Origin: Timonella corticicola
GTDB lineage: Bacteria; Actinomycetota; Actinomycetes; Actinomycetales; Cellulomonadaceae
Length of the DNA: 64,000 bases
Assembly (NCBI RefSeq): GCF_042683685.1
Contig: NZ_JBHUOP010000005.1
Location: 124,001 to 188,000 of the forward strand
Direction of reading: 5' to 3'
In this document: positions 42,587 to 50,188 of the stretch, in pieces
How the letters are laid out: the number at the start of each line of letters is the position of its first letter
Position numbering within the stretch: position 1 is the first letter of the stretch
Translations under genes and position numbers: made by a program
Notes under the pieces: generated by a model
What the model saw: only the letters and a program-made list of their open reading frames with translations
Databases searched by the model: none
What the model was told of the DNA's origin: nothing

Positions 42587-43588
42587 ATGTCAGAAACTTA
42601 CAGTCGCATTTTTATCACTGCGAGCGAGCTCGCCGAGTTGATCTTTGATGAGCCTGCCGGGTTGGGTTCTGCTGGTTCATCGGGGGTGGCTGCGATGCAG
42701 CCGCTCATTGCCGACGATACCCAGCTTCGGGTACTCGACGTGCGCTGGCAGTTGGGCCGCTCCGATGGAAGTGCGCAGCACATGGAAGCGCATATTCCCG
42801 GTGCCGTGTATGTGGATCTTGAAACAGAACTTGCTGTAGCGCATGGTGACGGGCACGCTGGCGTTCTTGTCTCCGAGGGCGGGCGGCATCCACTTCCCGC
42901 ACGTGAAGACTTCACCCGTGCGGTGCGGAGCTGGGGTATCAGCGATTCCTCGACTGTGGTCGTATACGACGCCGTCGGTGGTACCTCTGCGGCCAGAGCC
43001 TGGTGGATGTTACGCAACGCAGGGCTTGCCGATGTGCGCATCCTAGATGGTGGGCTGCCTGCCTGGACAGCCGCAGGGTATGCGGTCGAAGCCGGGGACG
43101 TGCAGATTGCCGCCTCCGATATCGTGCTTGGCGAGGGACACATGCCAACCATCACGATCGACCAAGCTGCAGCTTGGCCCGAAGAGGGAATCCTGATCGA
43201 CGCGCGCGCCGCCGAACGTTACCGAGGTGAGGTTGAACCCGTTGACCCGCGAGCTGGCCACATCCCCGGTGCCATTAGCGTCCCTACGTTTTCGCACCTG
43301 GGCGAGGCTGGGATGCTGCGTTCCACCACGGAACTGATCGAGGCTTTTGAAGAAGCCGGGGTGATTGACCCGCAGGTTCAGGACGGGTGCGGTGGGGCTG
43401 TTTCGATTGATGTTCCAGTTGCCGTGTACTGCGGTTCAGGCGTGACAGCCTCGCACGAGATTGCTGTTCTCGCATCACTGGGAATCGAGGCCTCACTCTT
43501 CCCGGGGTCGTGGTCGCAATGGTCAAACAACCCTGAGCGGCCCGTTGCCACCGGAACGGATGAGTTCGATGAAGACTACACCGGCTGA
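42587..43588 (+). CDS. Two-domain rhodanese sulfurtransferase
   Basis: The 333-residue protein contains two rhodanese domains, with the active cysteine C282 in YCGSGVTASHEIAVL of the second. HIPGAVYVDLE and DARAAERYRGEVEPVDPRAGHIPGAI are conserved structural segments. The active-site loop CGSGVTA resembles mercaptopyruvate sulfurtransferase (CGSGVTA) more than thiosulfate sulfurtransferase (CRxGxx[R/T]). It sits inside the rimI-tsaD cluster, an unusual place. Confidence 0.88.
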   Translation: MSETYSRIFITASELAELIFDEPAGLGSAGSSGVAAMQPLIADDTQLRVLDVRWQLGRSDGSAQHMEAHIPGAVYVDLETELAVAHGDGHAGVLVSEGGRHPLPAREDFTRAVRSWGISDSSTVVVYDAVGGTSAARAWWMLRNAGLADVRILDGGLPAWTAAGYAVEAGDVQIAASDIVLGEGHMPTITIDQAAAWPEEGILIDARAAERYRGEVEPVDPRAGHIPGAISVPTFSHLGEAGMLRSTTELIEAFEEAGVIDPQVQDGCGGAVSIDVPVAVYCGSGVTASHEIAVLASLGIEASLFPGSWSQWSNNPERPVATGTDEFDEDYTG

Positions 43589-43591
43589 CAA

Positions 43592-43700
43592 AACTACACT
43601 TGTTACGGACAAAGTAGTGCAGCGGAGGGTAGGGGTTTCGCGGAGCAAACCCTACCGAAGCGTAATGAATGTAGTTCGTAACTAACAAGCAAAACTGCAC
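43592..43700 (+). promoter_or_regulatory. Region of crossing inverted repeats before tsaD
   Basis: GGTAGGGG-TTT/AAACCCTACC (43628-43656) forms a hairpin with a bulged G. AACTACA (43592-43598) can pair with TGTAGTT (43670-43676), CTTGTTA (43599-43605) with TAACAAG (43683-43689) and GTGCAG (43617-43622) with CTGCAC (43695-43700); the outer pairs cross. TATAAA at 43710-43715 could be the tsaD -10 box. Confidence 0.5.
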
Positions 43701-43742
43701 ACGTACGGATATAAAGGAGAAGCCCACACGGGCTAGGGGCAC

Positions 43743-44786
43743 ATGTCTGAACCACTCATTCTTGGAATCGAAAGTTCCTGCGACGAGACCGGTGTTGCAC
43801 TGGTCCGTGGAAATGAACTGCTGTTCGATGCGGTTGCCTCATCAATGGATGAGCACTCGCGCTTCGGCGGGATCATTCCCGAAATCGCGTCGCGGGCACA
43901 CCTTGAATCCATGGTGCCAACGTTGCAGCGTGCGTTGAGCGAGGCAGATGTTGACCTCAGCGATGTGGACGCGGTTGCCGTAACTGCAGGTCCGGGTCTG
44001 GTTGGCCCTCTGACCATCGGTGCCTCGGCGGCGAAAGCCCTGTCGCTCGCGATCAACAAGCCACTCTACGGCGTGAACCACGTGGTGGGACACGCGGCTG
44101 TGGACAAACTCGTGCACGGAGATTTCCCGCAGCGCTTCATGGCTCTGGTAGTTTCCGGCGGACACTCGTCGCTGCTGCTCGTGGATGATATCGCCACAGC
44201 GGTGAACGAACTCGGATCAACGTTGGACGACGCCGCAGGTGAGGCCTTTGACAAGGTGGGGCGCTTGCTCGATCTGCCATACCCGGGCGGTCCGCACATT
44301 GACCGTCTGGCTCGCGAAGGCAACCGCGACGCAATCCGCTTCCCACGTGCCCTGACCTCGAAAAAGGATCAGGAGAAGCACATGTACGATTTCTCGTTCT
44401 CAGGTTTAAAAACCTCGGTCGCACGCTGGGTTGAAACCCGACAGGACCAAGGGCTCGATATCCCGCTCAACGATGTGGCAGCATCCTTCGCCTACGCTGT
44501 TGCGGATGTCTTGACCGCAAAAACCATCGCAGCCTGTGAACTCCACGGCGTGGACACCCTCGTGGTTGGCGGCGGTTTCTCGGCCAACTCGCAACTTCGC
44601 GACCTGGCGGCGCAGCGTTGCGCCGAGCACGGCATCACTCTGCGTATTCCACCGATTCGCTACTGCACGGACAACGGCGCAATGATTGCGGCGCTCGGCT
44701 CCTCGCTCGTGGCTGCCGGTGTTGAGCCATCGAATTATGACATTCCAGTGGACTCGTCAATGCCGCTGACGGTCACTCACGTATAG
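43743..44786 (+). CDS. tsaD: tRNA N6-adenosine threonylcarbamoyltransferase TsaD
   Basis: TsaD transfers threonylcarbamoyl to A37. Signatures are LGIESSCDETGVALVRG at the start, the metal ligands H113 and H117 in VNHVVGHAAV, VSGGHSSLLLVDD, and DNGAMIAALG near the end. 347 residues, full length. It closes the tsa cluster and ends at a strong terminator. Confidence 0.97.
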   Translation: MSEPLILGIESSCDETGVALVRGNELLFDAVASSMDEHSRFGGIIPEIASRAHLESMVPTLQRALSEADVDLSDVDAVAVTAGPGLVGPLTIGASAAKALSLAINKPLYGVNHVVGHAAVDKLVHGDFPQRFMALVVSGGHSSLLLVDDIATAVNELGSTLDDAAGEAFDKVGRLLDLPYPGGPHIDRLAREGNRDAIRFPRALTSKKDQEKHMYDFSFSGLKTSVARWVETRQDQGLDIPLNDVAASFAYAVADVLTAKTIAACELHGVDTLVVGGGFSANSQLRDLAAQRCAEHGITLRIPPIRYCTDNGAMIAALGSSLVAAGVEPSNYDIPVDSSMPLTVTHV

Positions 44787-44808
44787 GACGGTCGTCCTCT
44801 TCTGCATG

Positions 44809-44845
44809 AACGGGGCCCAACCTGATGTACAGGTTGGGCCCCGTT
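44809..44845 (+). terminator. Terminator after tsaD
   Basis: Perfect 15-base arms (44809-44823 and 44831-44845) with a 7-base loop, then TTTA. Confidence 0.92.
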
Positions 44846-44901
44846 TATTGTCGGCGGAACACGAATTGTGCTGATCAGCTGCTCCCACCGTGAACTTGTA
44901 T

Positions 44902-45204
44902 CTACCAGCTTGATTTTGTGATGCCGGGAAGTTCGCCTCGGTGCGCTAGATCGCGGAAGTTGATTCGGGAGAGTCCGAACTTACGCAGATGAGCGCGAGG
45001 CCGACCATCAATCTGATCCCGGTTTCGCAGACGCGTTGGGCTGGCGTCTCGGGGGAGTGCTGCGAGCGTTGCGTACGCCTGCTGGCGTTCCTGTGGTGTT
45101 GATGCGGTACGAGCTTTTTCCTTGAGTTCAGCTCGCAGTGGTGCGTACCGGGCAACGGTTTCCTCGCGGCGTTTTTGTGCTGCGATCTTTGACTTCTTTG
45201 CCAT
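44902..45204 (-). CDS. rpsN: 30S ribosomal protein S14, zinc-free paralogue
   Basis: The 100-residue S14 begins MAKKSKIAAQKRREETVARY and ends RDLAHRGELPGITKSSW. It has no cysteine; the ribbon positions of the zinc form are replaced (GRPRAHLRKFGLSRINF). It can replace the zinc-binding S14 at 7787 when zinc is scarce. Start overlaps the rpmG stop by one base in the order rpmB-rpmG-rpsN. Confidence 0.96.
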   Translation of the reverse strand: MAKKSKIAAQKRREETVARYAPLRAELKEKARTASTPQERQQAYATLAALPRDASPTRLRNRDQIDGRPRAHLRKFGLSRINFRDLAHRGELPGITKSSW

Positions 45205-45371
45205 CAGCGAGTCTCCTTAAACTCAACGTGATGTTGCGCAACCGGATCATATTTGCGCAGTACGAGGCGGTCCGGGGTGTTGCGCCGATTCTTGCGGGTG
45301 ACGTAGGTGTACCCGGTCCCTGCGGTCGATTGCAGTTTGATGATCGGGCGAATGTCTTGGCCCTTAGCCAT
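45204..45371 (-). CDS. rpmG: 50S ribosomal protein L33, zinc-free form
   Basis: The 55-residue L33 (MAKGQDIRPIIKLQSTAGTG onward) has no cysteine, whereas zinc-binding L33 carries two CxxC pairs. YVTRKNRRNTPDRLVLRKYD is the family core. It lies between rpmB and rpsN with one-base overlaps, so the three are one operon. Confidence 0.95.
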   Translation of the reverse strand: MAKGQDIRPIIKLQSTAGTGYTYVTRKNRRNTPDRLVLRKYDPVAQHHVEFKETR

Positions 45372-45607
45372 CAGAGTTTCCTCCCACGCTGTTGGATTTC
45401 GGTAACGACAGCGTCGATTCCACGTTTGTCGATGACCTTTATTCCGCGCGCGCTGACATTGAGCGTGACGTGCCGGGCCAAACTCGGCACCCAATACCGT
45501 TTGCGCTGGACATTGACGTTGAAGCGGCGTTTGGTGCGCCGGTGTGAGTGGGAGATGCTGTGCCCAAACCCTGGTTGGGCACCTGTGACATCGCAGATGC
45601 GTGACAT
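45371..45607 (-). CDS. rpmB: 50S ribosomal protein L28, zinc-free form
   Basis: The 78-residue L28 starts MSRICDVTGAQPGFGHSISH and contains HSHRRTKRRFNVNVQRKRYW and NVSARGIKVIDKRG. Only one cysteine remains, so a CxxC zinc site is absent. The GAAAGGTGAGC site before the ATG at 45607 fixes the start; the frame continues 12 codons upstream into the operator region. Confidence 0.95.
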   Translation of the reverse strand: MSRICDVTGAQPGFGHSISHSHRRTKRRFNVNVQRKRYWVPSLARHVTLNVSARGIKVIDKRGIDAVVTEIQQRGRKL

Positions 45608-45628
45608 GCTCACCTTTCTGTATATAAT
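45601..45628 (+). promoter_or_regulatory. Promoter of rpmE2-cobW-like-rpmJ2
   Basis: GTGACA (45601-45606) and a perfect TATAAT (45623-45628) are 16 bases apart. The expected start site, near 45635, falls inside the Zur-like operator. Confidence 0.65.
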
Positions 45629-45642
45629 GGGAATCGTTATCA
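45628..45642. promoter_or_regulatory. Zur-like operator in the divergent intergenic region
   Basis: TGGGAATCGTTATCA on the plus strand (TGATAACGATTCCCA on the minus) is an imperfect 7-1-7 palindrome of the Zur-box type. It overlaps the TATAAT box and sits between the divergent rpmB and rpmE starts, so one repressor site could govern both units. Confidence 0.7.
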
Positions 45643-45663
45643 ATAACCTTAGCAGAGGAAACG

Positions 45664-45969
45664 ATGAAAAAGAACATCCATCCCGACTATCACCATGTGG
45701 TCTTCCGCGACAAAGCCGGTGGGCTCTTACTGCTCACCCGGTCAACAGCGACCTCGCAGGAAAAAATCGAGTACGAAGGCGAAATCTATCCGCTCATCGA
45801 CGTCAACATCTCCAGCGCAAGCCACCCATTCTGGACTGGGAACGCACGCGTTGTTGATGCTGAAGGACGGATTGAAAAGTTCAAGCGCCGCTACGGAGCA
45901 TCTAACCGCACCACATCACCCGCGGCACCGAACGGTGAAGCAGAGACACAGGACGGTGTTGCAGATTGA
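45664..45969 (+). CDS. rpmE2: 50S ribosomal protein L31 type B (zinc-free)
   Basis: The 101-residue product starts MKKNIHPDYHHVVFRDKAGG and has HPFWTGNARVVDAEGRIEKF and KRRYG, the type B L31 marks, without the cysteine motif of type A. The C-terminal 20 residues are a polar tail. The ATG follows AGAGGAAACG. It overlaps the CobW-like gene by four bases. Confidence 0.95.
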   Translation: MKKNIHPDYHHVVFRDKAGGLLLLTRSTATSQEKIEYEGEIYPLIDVNISSASHPFWTGNARVVDAEGRIEKFKRRYGASNRTTSPAAPNGEAETQDGVAD

Positions 45970-47054
45970 GCACCCAAGTTTCGCTCATTCTGGTGACCGG
46001 TGTGCGACCAGAGCCCATGGCCGCAGCGACCGTCTCCATGCAGTGGGACATTCCAAGGGTTGTTGCCCTCACCCACCACATTGACGTTGAAGCGGCTCGG
46101 CTGACGCGTACCGTCAGCGACGCATCCGGACTCCTAGAGAACGTCATCGTGGATCTGGAACATGCCTGTGTAAGTTGCGCGATCAGGGAGGACATCATTC
46201 CGACCGTTCAACGCCTCGCGGAAAGCGGTCGATGGGGCACGATCATTGTGAATCTGCCCGTGGGTGCCGAGGCCGTGCAGATCTGTCGGGTGATCGCATG
46301 GGACAAACATCTAGAACAACAGGTCAAAGTATCCTGTGTTGTCGCCGCCATCAGTGCACAACATTCACTAGAAGACTTACGCGGTGAAGAACTACTCATC
46401 GAACGCGGCCAGCACAGCGCCTCAGATGACTATCGTGGCGTTGCAGAAGTCCAATGCGCACTCGTGGAACACGCAGATCTTATCGTTGCAGATGGATCGC
46501 TGGCCCTGCTCCAGCCTGCCACGCAACTCATCACGAGCCTCGCACGACCAAAGATCCCACTCGTCGAGGGAGCGGAGAGCATGCCGATTCGCCTGCTCAC
46601 GCAAGGACTGCACGACCATGAGGCTTCTGAACGGTGGATCGCCGAGGTCCGCCGTGAGCGATCCCTCGAAGTGGACAACGCCGACGTGTGGGTATTGGAC
46701 TTCTCCTCACCATTCCCATTCCATCCCGGGCGACTACTCGAACGAATCGAGGAACTGGGATCACACCAAGCGCGGGCACGCGGCTGCTTCTGGGTGCCCA
46801 CCCGCCCAGATCTCGTATGCCGTTGGGAGGGCGCGGGAGGTCAGCTCTCCATCGGGACGTGCGCACACTGGGGCAGCGGCGAGAAACTGTCCCGGATCGT
46901 CGTGACAGGAGTTGGGGACGGTCGTGACGAACTGCGTCGGGCCTTCGAATCCGTGCTCATCACAGAGTACGAAGCCGTTACTCGTGGAATGCGTTGGAAC
47001 GATCCATACGATGGCCTTGAACCATGGCTTGGCGAGATTTCGGAGGCCCACTAG
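45966..47054 (+). CDS. CobW/COG0523-like protein with degenerate P-loop
   Basis: The 362-residue product has the shape of a COG0523 metal-chaperone GTPase: an N-terminal domain, a CVSCAIREDIIPTV segment at the place of the family CxCC metal motif, and a C-terminal domain with PFHPGRLLERIEELGSHQARARGCFW. The Walker A (GxxGxGKT) is missing: the first strand reads LILVTGVRPEPMAAATVSMQ. From memory, Zur-regulated CobW-like proteins of mycobacteria share this CVSC motif. Cotranscription with rpmE2 points to a role under zinc limitation. GTP binding is doubtful. The TTG start overlaps the rpmE2 stop. Confidence 0.75.
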   Translation: MSTQVSLILVTGVRPEPMAAATVSMQWDIPRVVALTHHIDVEAARLTRTVSDASGLLENVIVDLEHACVSCAIREDIIPTVQRLAESGRWGTIIVNLPVGAEAVQICRVIAWDKHLEQQVKVSCVVAAISAQHSLEDLRGEELLIERGQHSASDDYRGVAEVQCALVEHADLIVADGSLALLQPATQLITSLARPKIPLVEGAESMPIRLLTQGLHDHEASERWIAEVRRERSLEVDNADVWVLDFSSPFPFHPGRLLERIEELGSHQARARGCFWVPTRPDLVCRWEGAGGQLSIGTCAHWGSGEKLSRIVVTGVGDGRDELRRAFESVLITEYEAVTRGMRWNDPYDGLEPWLGEISEAH

Positions 47055-47136
47055 GCCGAAAACAGCTTGCGAATTCTGTACAACACAGTTTAAGAGGGTT
47101 GCACACATTGCCCACCCGCAATAGATAGGAAAGAAC

Positions 47137-47259
47137 ATGAAGGTACGAAACTCACTTAAGTCACTCAAGAATCAGCCCGGCTCGCAAATCGTGCGGCGTC
47201 GCGGGCGAGTGTTCGTGATCAACAAGAAGAACCCGAGGCTCAAAGCGCGCCAAGGGTGA
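47137..47259 (+). CDS. rpmJ2: 50S ribosomal protein L36, zinc-free paralogue
   Basis: A 40-residue L36 starts MKVRNSLKSLKNQPGSQIVR and ends RRRGRVFVINKKNPRLKARQG in part. All zinc ligands found in the copy at 13746 are replaced. ATAGGAAAGAAC precedes the ATG. It lies 82 bases after the CobW-like gene, probably in the same Zur-controlled unit. Confidence 0.92.
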   Translation: MKVRNSLKSLKNQPGSQIVRRRGRVFVINKKNPRLKARQG

Positions 47260-47301
47260 CACTAGACGTAAGAAATCGAGGGGTATGGCGAGTTTGGCAC
47301 G

Positions 47302-48717
47302 CTATGGCAATGGGATAAAAGTCCTCTGCAACTCGCCAGACGAGCCAGCTACATAATCTGCACTTCTAATCAGTTCTATGTACTTACCGTCCTCGCTGGG
47401 GCGCGCCTCAGCGTCCTCTACAACGGTCATAAGACCCTTGTGTGTTGTCAGATTCAAAACGTAGATACCCATAGTGCTGGTGTATTCGGTAGCATACGCA
47501 TCAAAACGGCTGTGCACCCACAGGACGTGATCGCCTACCACCTGGGTCGGTATGTAATAGTTACCTTCACTGTTGCTGGGGTTTGCTGCATCACGCACGA
47601 CCGTGAGCGTATCGGAGCCTTTCCGCGCGATGACAAGGTTCGGGCCCACGGAAATTGTGAGCGTTGAGCCTTGTAAGCGTGGTGTCCCGATCAGATCTGC
47701 ATAGTGCGGCATATAGTCGGTCTGCCACTTTACGGAGAAGGCTTCCTCAAACGCTCCAGCTTCATTCGGTGCTACTGCGGTGTAGTGGGTTGTGTCTGCG
47801 GTTAGTAGGAGGGCTTCTTCATTGTCACTAGCGTCGATCACGGGATCTATGTCTTTGCGCAGGTCGGTTCCATCCACCTTGACGGAGAACAGAACATCCA
47901 CAAGGCCGCCTCCGTCGGACGACTCAGGCCCTTCTCGCCAGATCAAGTCGTCGGGTGACCGCTCCGTAGATACGATGAAGAACACCCTGTCATCTATCAC
48001 CAAAGTCCAGTGTGGTGCATAGTCGGGCGGGGTGTTCCCACCTTCTGGTAACGGATCGCTACTCTTGGCTAAAAGAGTGGTCTCGCGGGTTGCTAGGTTG
48101 CCTGCGAACATGAGCCATTCAGTTAATTGCTCGGTGTGATGGTGTGAGATCGTCCATATCGCTAGTTCATCGGTTACCCCGATGGGATTGACCATGTGGG
48201 TGTCAGCATCGTTGAGAGCCGCCTTGTAGCCGATGAACTCTTTGAATACGCCGTCAACTAGGACTCCGGGCGTGTCCGTTCCACCGATGGAGCCAGTGCA
48301 TGCGGCTTCGTTTTGCTGGACTGCAAACACGGCGTTTCCGAACGGCTGATACTGGCGTCCACCCGTGCAGTCGTCGCCTCCCTGACCCCAATAGTCTTCT
48401 CCGTAGAGTTCTTCCCAGGAGGCGAACTCGTTGGGGAACCTGTCAAGGTTGCGTACCTTCTCGAATCTTCTGGTTGATACTTCGGTGACTTTGTACTCGG
48501 CCGCTGGCTTGCCAAAAAATGTGTATCCGAGAAGTTCTTTGGGTAGTTCGTCGCTGACTACAGCGTCTTCTGGGGGAGTGTCGTGCGGTGAGGAAACTGG
48601 GCTTTGCGTAGGAGATTGCGTGGGCGTAACTACTACCGGGTTTGCAGTACATGAACCAAGCACGCCGATCAATAGCGCACTGAACACCACGGGTGTTAGT
48701 GTGCGTACTTGCTTCAT
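47302..48717 (-). CDS. Lipoprotein, family member 4 (tandem copy 3)
   Basis: The signal peptide ends in the lipobox GVLGSC. After a Pro/Thr/Ser linker comes ELPKELLGYTFFGKPAAEYK, nearly the same as in the next upstream gene. Two cysteines (DDCTGG, AACTG) could form a disulfide, and TPGVLVDGVFKEFIGY, SVKVDGTDLRKDIDP, GIYVLNLTTHKGLMTVV and the end FIPLP are family marks. 471 residues. AGGAAG precedes the ATG. It lies 32 bases from the preceding gene, so the trio is probably one operon. Function unknown. Confidence 0.8.
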   Translation of the reverse strand: MKQVRTLTPVVFSALLIGVLGSCTANPVVVTPTQSPTQSPVSSPHDTPPEDAVVSDELPKELLGYTFFGKPAAEYKVTEVSTRRFEKVRNLDRFPNEFASWEELYGEDYWGQGGDDCTGGRQYQPFGNAVFAVQQNEAACTGSIGGTDTPGVLVDGVFKEFIGYKAALNDADTHMVNPIGVTDELAIWTISHHHTEQLTEWLMFAGNLATRETTLLAKSSDPLPEGGNTPPDYAPHWTLVIDDRVFFIVSTERSPDDLIWREGPESSDGGGLVDVLFSVKVDGTDLRKDIDPVIDASDNEEALLLTADTTHYTAVAPNEAGAFEEAFSVKWQTDYMPHYADLIGTPRLQGSTLTISVGPNLVIARKGSDTLTVVRDAANPSNSEGNYYIPTQVVGDHVLWVHSRFDAYATEYTSTMGIYVLNLTTHKGLMTVVEDAEARPSEDGKYIELIRSADYVAGSSGELQRTFIPLP

Positions 48718-48749
48718 TGGTGACTTCCTCGGTGATTGGTGGTGCTGGA

Positions 48750-50162
48750 CTAGGGGAGAGGTATGTAGCCCTGGCGATATAACGGGTTCCCGTTTTGGTC
48801 CTCGTCGGCGGGGAACTGGACGCGAAGTGAGCCGTTTTCTAGTGCTGAAGAGCCCGGCATATCGTTGACGAGGGTCATGACGCCTCGGTAGTTGGTGCGG
48901 TTGAGTGCGTAAATGCCGGTCACCTCGTTATCCCAGTGGTAGTACGCCCACACGAGATAGTCTTCCAAGACCAACGGTTCGTGGTGGTAACCGGTGATTC
49001 CGTTGCTGACATCGATACCGCTGTCGACGATAGTTAGGTTCCGGTCGGCTTCTTGCGCCACAACGATGTATTTTCCGGTGAGGAGCACGATCCTTCCGTT
49101 ATCGTATTCGCTCCAGTAGGCGATTTCGCTAGGGTATGGCCGATGTTCGGTGTTCCATCCGAATGAGCAGATCTCTGTGAATGCGCCGGTGCCTGTTCGT
49201 TGGAGTAGGGCATAGGTATCTTTCCCCGCAGCGACGATGAGGGGTTTCTGCGGGTTGTTGTAGGGGTCGAAGAAGAGGATCGGGTCGAGTTCCTTGCGTG
49301 CATCAGTTCCGTCGAGCCGGATCGAGAAGAGTGCTTCGGTGATAGCGTCACCGGCTTCGGCATATCCGCCAGATGTACCCATGTACGCCCAGCGCAGATC
49401 CGTGTCTTGCGGCATGGTGAACAACGTGAACACGAATCGCCCGTCAGCGATAGTCCCAGAATATGGTGGGAAGACATAAGCAGGATCGGAACTCTGTTCA
49501 AATATGGGGTCGCTGTTGTTGCCAAGGTAGCTAGTTGTGAGGGTCTGCAGGTCGGTTGAGAACAGGAACCAAACCGCATCGGCGCTCTCATCGATGGGAG
49601 TCAGGTACCAAACAACTGTGTGTTCCTCGGCAGTAACCGTAACTACGTCCCAGTCTTTTGAAGTGTCGATGTACTCCTCGTATCCGGCCAACGGGGTGAA
49701 CACGTTGTTTCGTAGTATCCCGGGAATCGTTGTTCCGCTGCCCGCTCCCGCGCAGTCGGGGCCTTCGACTGCCACCGCGAAGTCAAGTTCCCTCACGAGG
49801 CGGTATACGGATCCGCCTTGGCATTCGCTCGGGTACTCGACATGTTCAGACTCGTACGCGGATTCTTCGCGGTATGGTTCTGGTGCGCTCAGAGTGGAAT
49901 CGAAGGAAACGAAGCGTTCGAATAGCCGCGGTGTAACCACGTTGACGGTGTATTCCGCCGCGGGTTCTCCAAAGAACGTGAAGTCTTGTAATTCGGCAGG
50001 CAGTTCATTTCCGTAGATGGCGTTCTCAGATGAACGGGCTGGTAACGGTGTGGAACTGGGGACAGCGGGGTTGGGCTGGTTAGGCGATACGGTGGGCGGC
50101 GTGCAACTCGTGGTGAGGAATACGCACGCAAGAAGCAGTACGCGTAGGGTCCTTCGCTCCAC
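48750..50162 (-). CDS. Lipoprotein, family member 3 (tandem copy 2)
   Basis: Lipobox LTTSC, linker rich in Pro/Ser, then ELPAELQDFTFFGEPAAEYT. Two cysteines (SECQGG, PDCAG), the TIPGILRNNVFTPLAGYEEY segment, SIRLDGTDARKELDPIL, GIYALNRTNYRGVMTLV and the end YIPLP match member 4. 470 residues, GTG start with GGAGGTGC upstream. The closest relative in the window is the 47302 gene. Confidence 0.8.
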   Translation of the reverse strand: MERRTLRVLLLACVFLTTSCTPPTVSPNQPNPAVPSSTPLPARSSENAIYGNELPAELQDFTFFGEPAAEYTVNVVTPRLFERFVSFDSTLSAPEPYREESAYESEHVEYPSECQGGSVYRLVRELDFAVAVEGPDCAGAGSGTTIPGILRNNVFTPLAGYEEYIDTSKDWDVVTVTAEEHTVVWYLTPIDESADAVWFLFSTDLQTLTTSYLGNNSDPIFEQSSDPAYVFPPYSGTIADGRFVFTLFTMPQDTDLRWAYMGTSGGYAEAGDAITEALFSIRLDGTDARKELDPILFFDPYNNPQKPLIVAAGKDTYALLQRTGTGAFTEICSFGWNTEHRPYPSEIAYWSEYDNGRIVLLTGKYIVVAQEADRNLTIVDSGIDVSNGITGYHHEPLVLEDYLVWAYYHWDNEVTGIYALNRTNYRGVMTLVNDMPGSSALENGSLRVQFPADEDQNGNPLYRQGYIPLP

Positions 50163-50188
50163 TGCGCACCTCCCTTGTGAGTCCGCCG

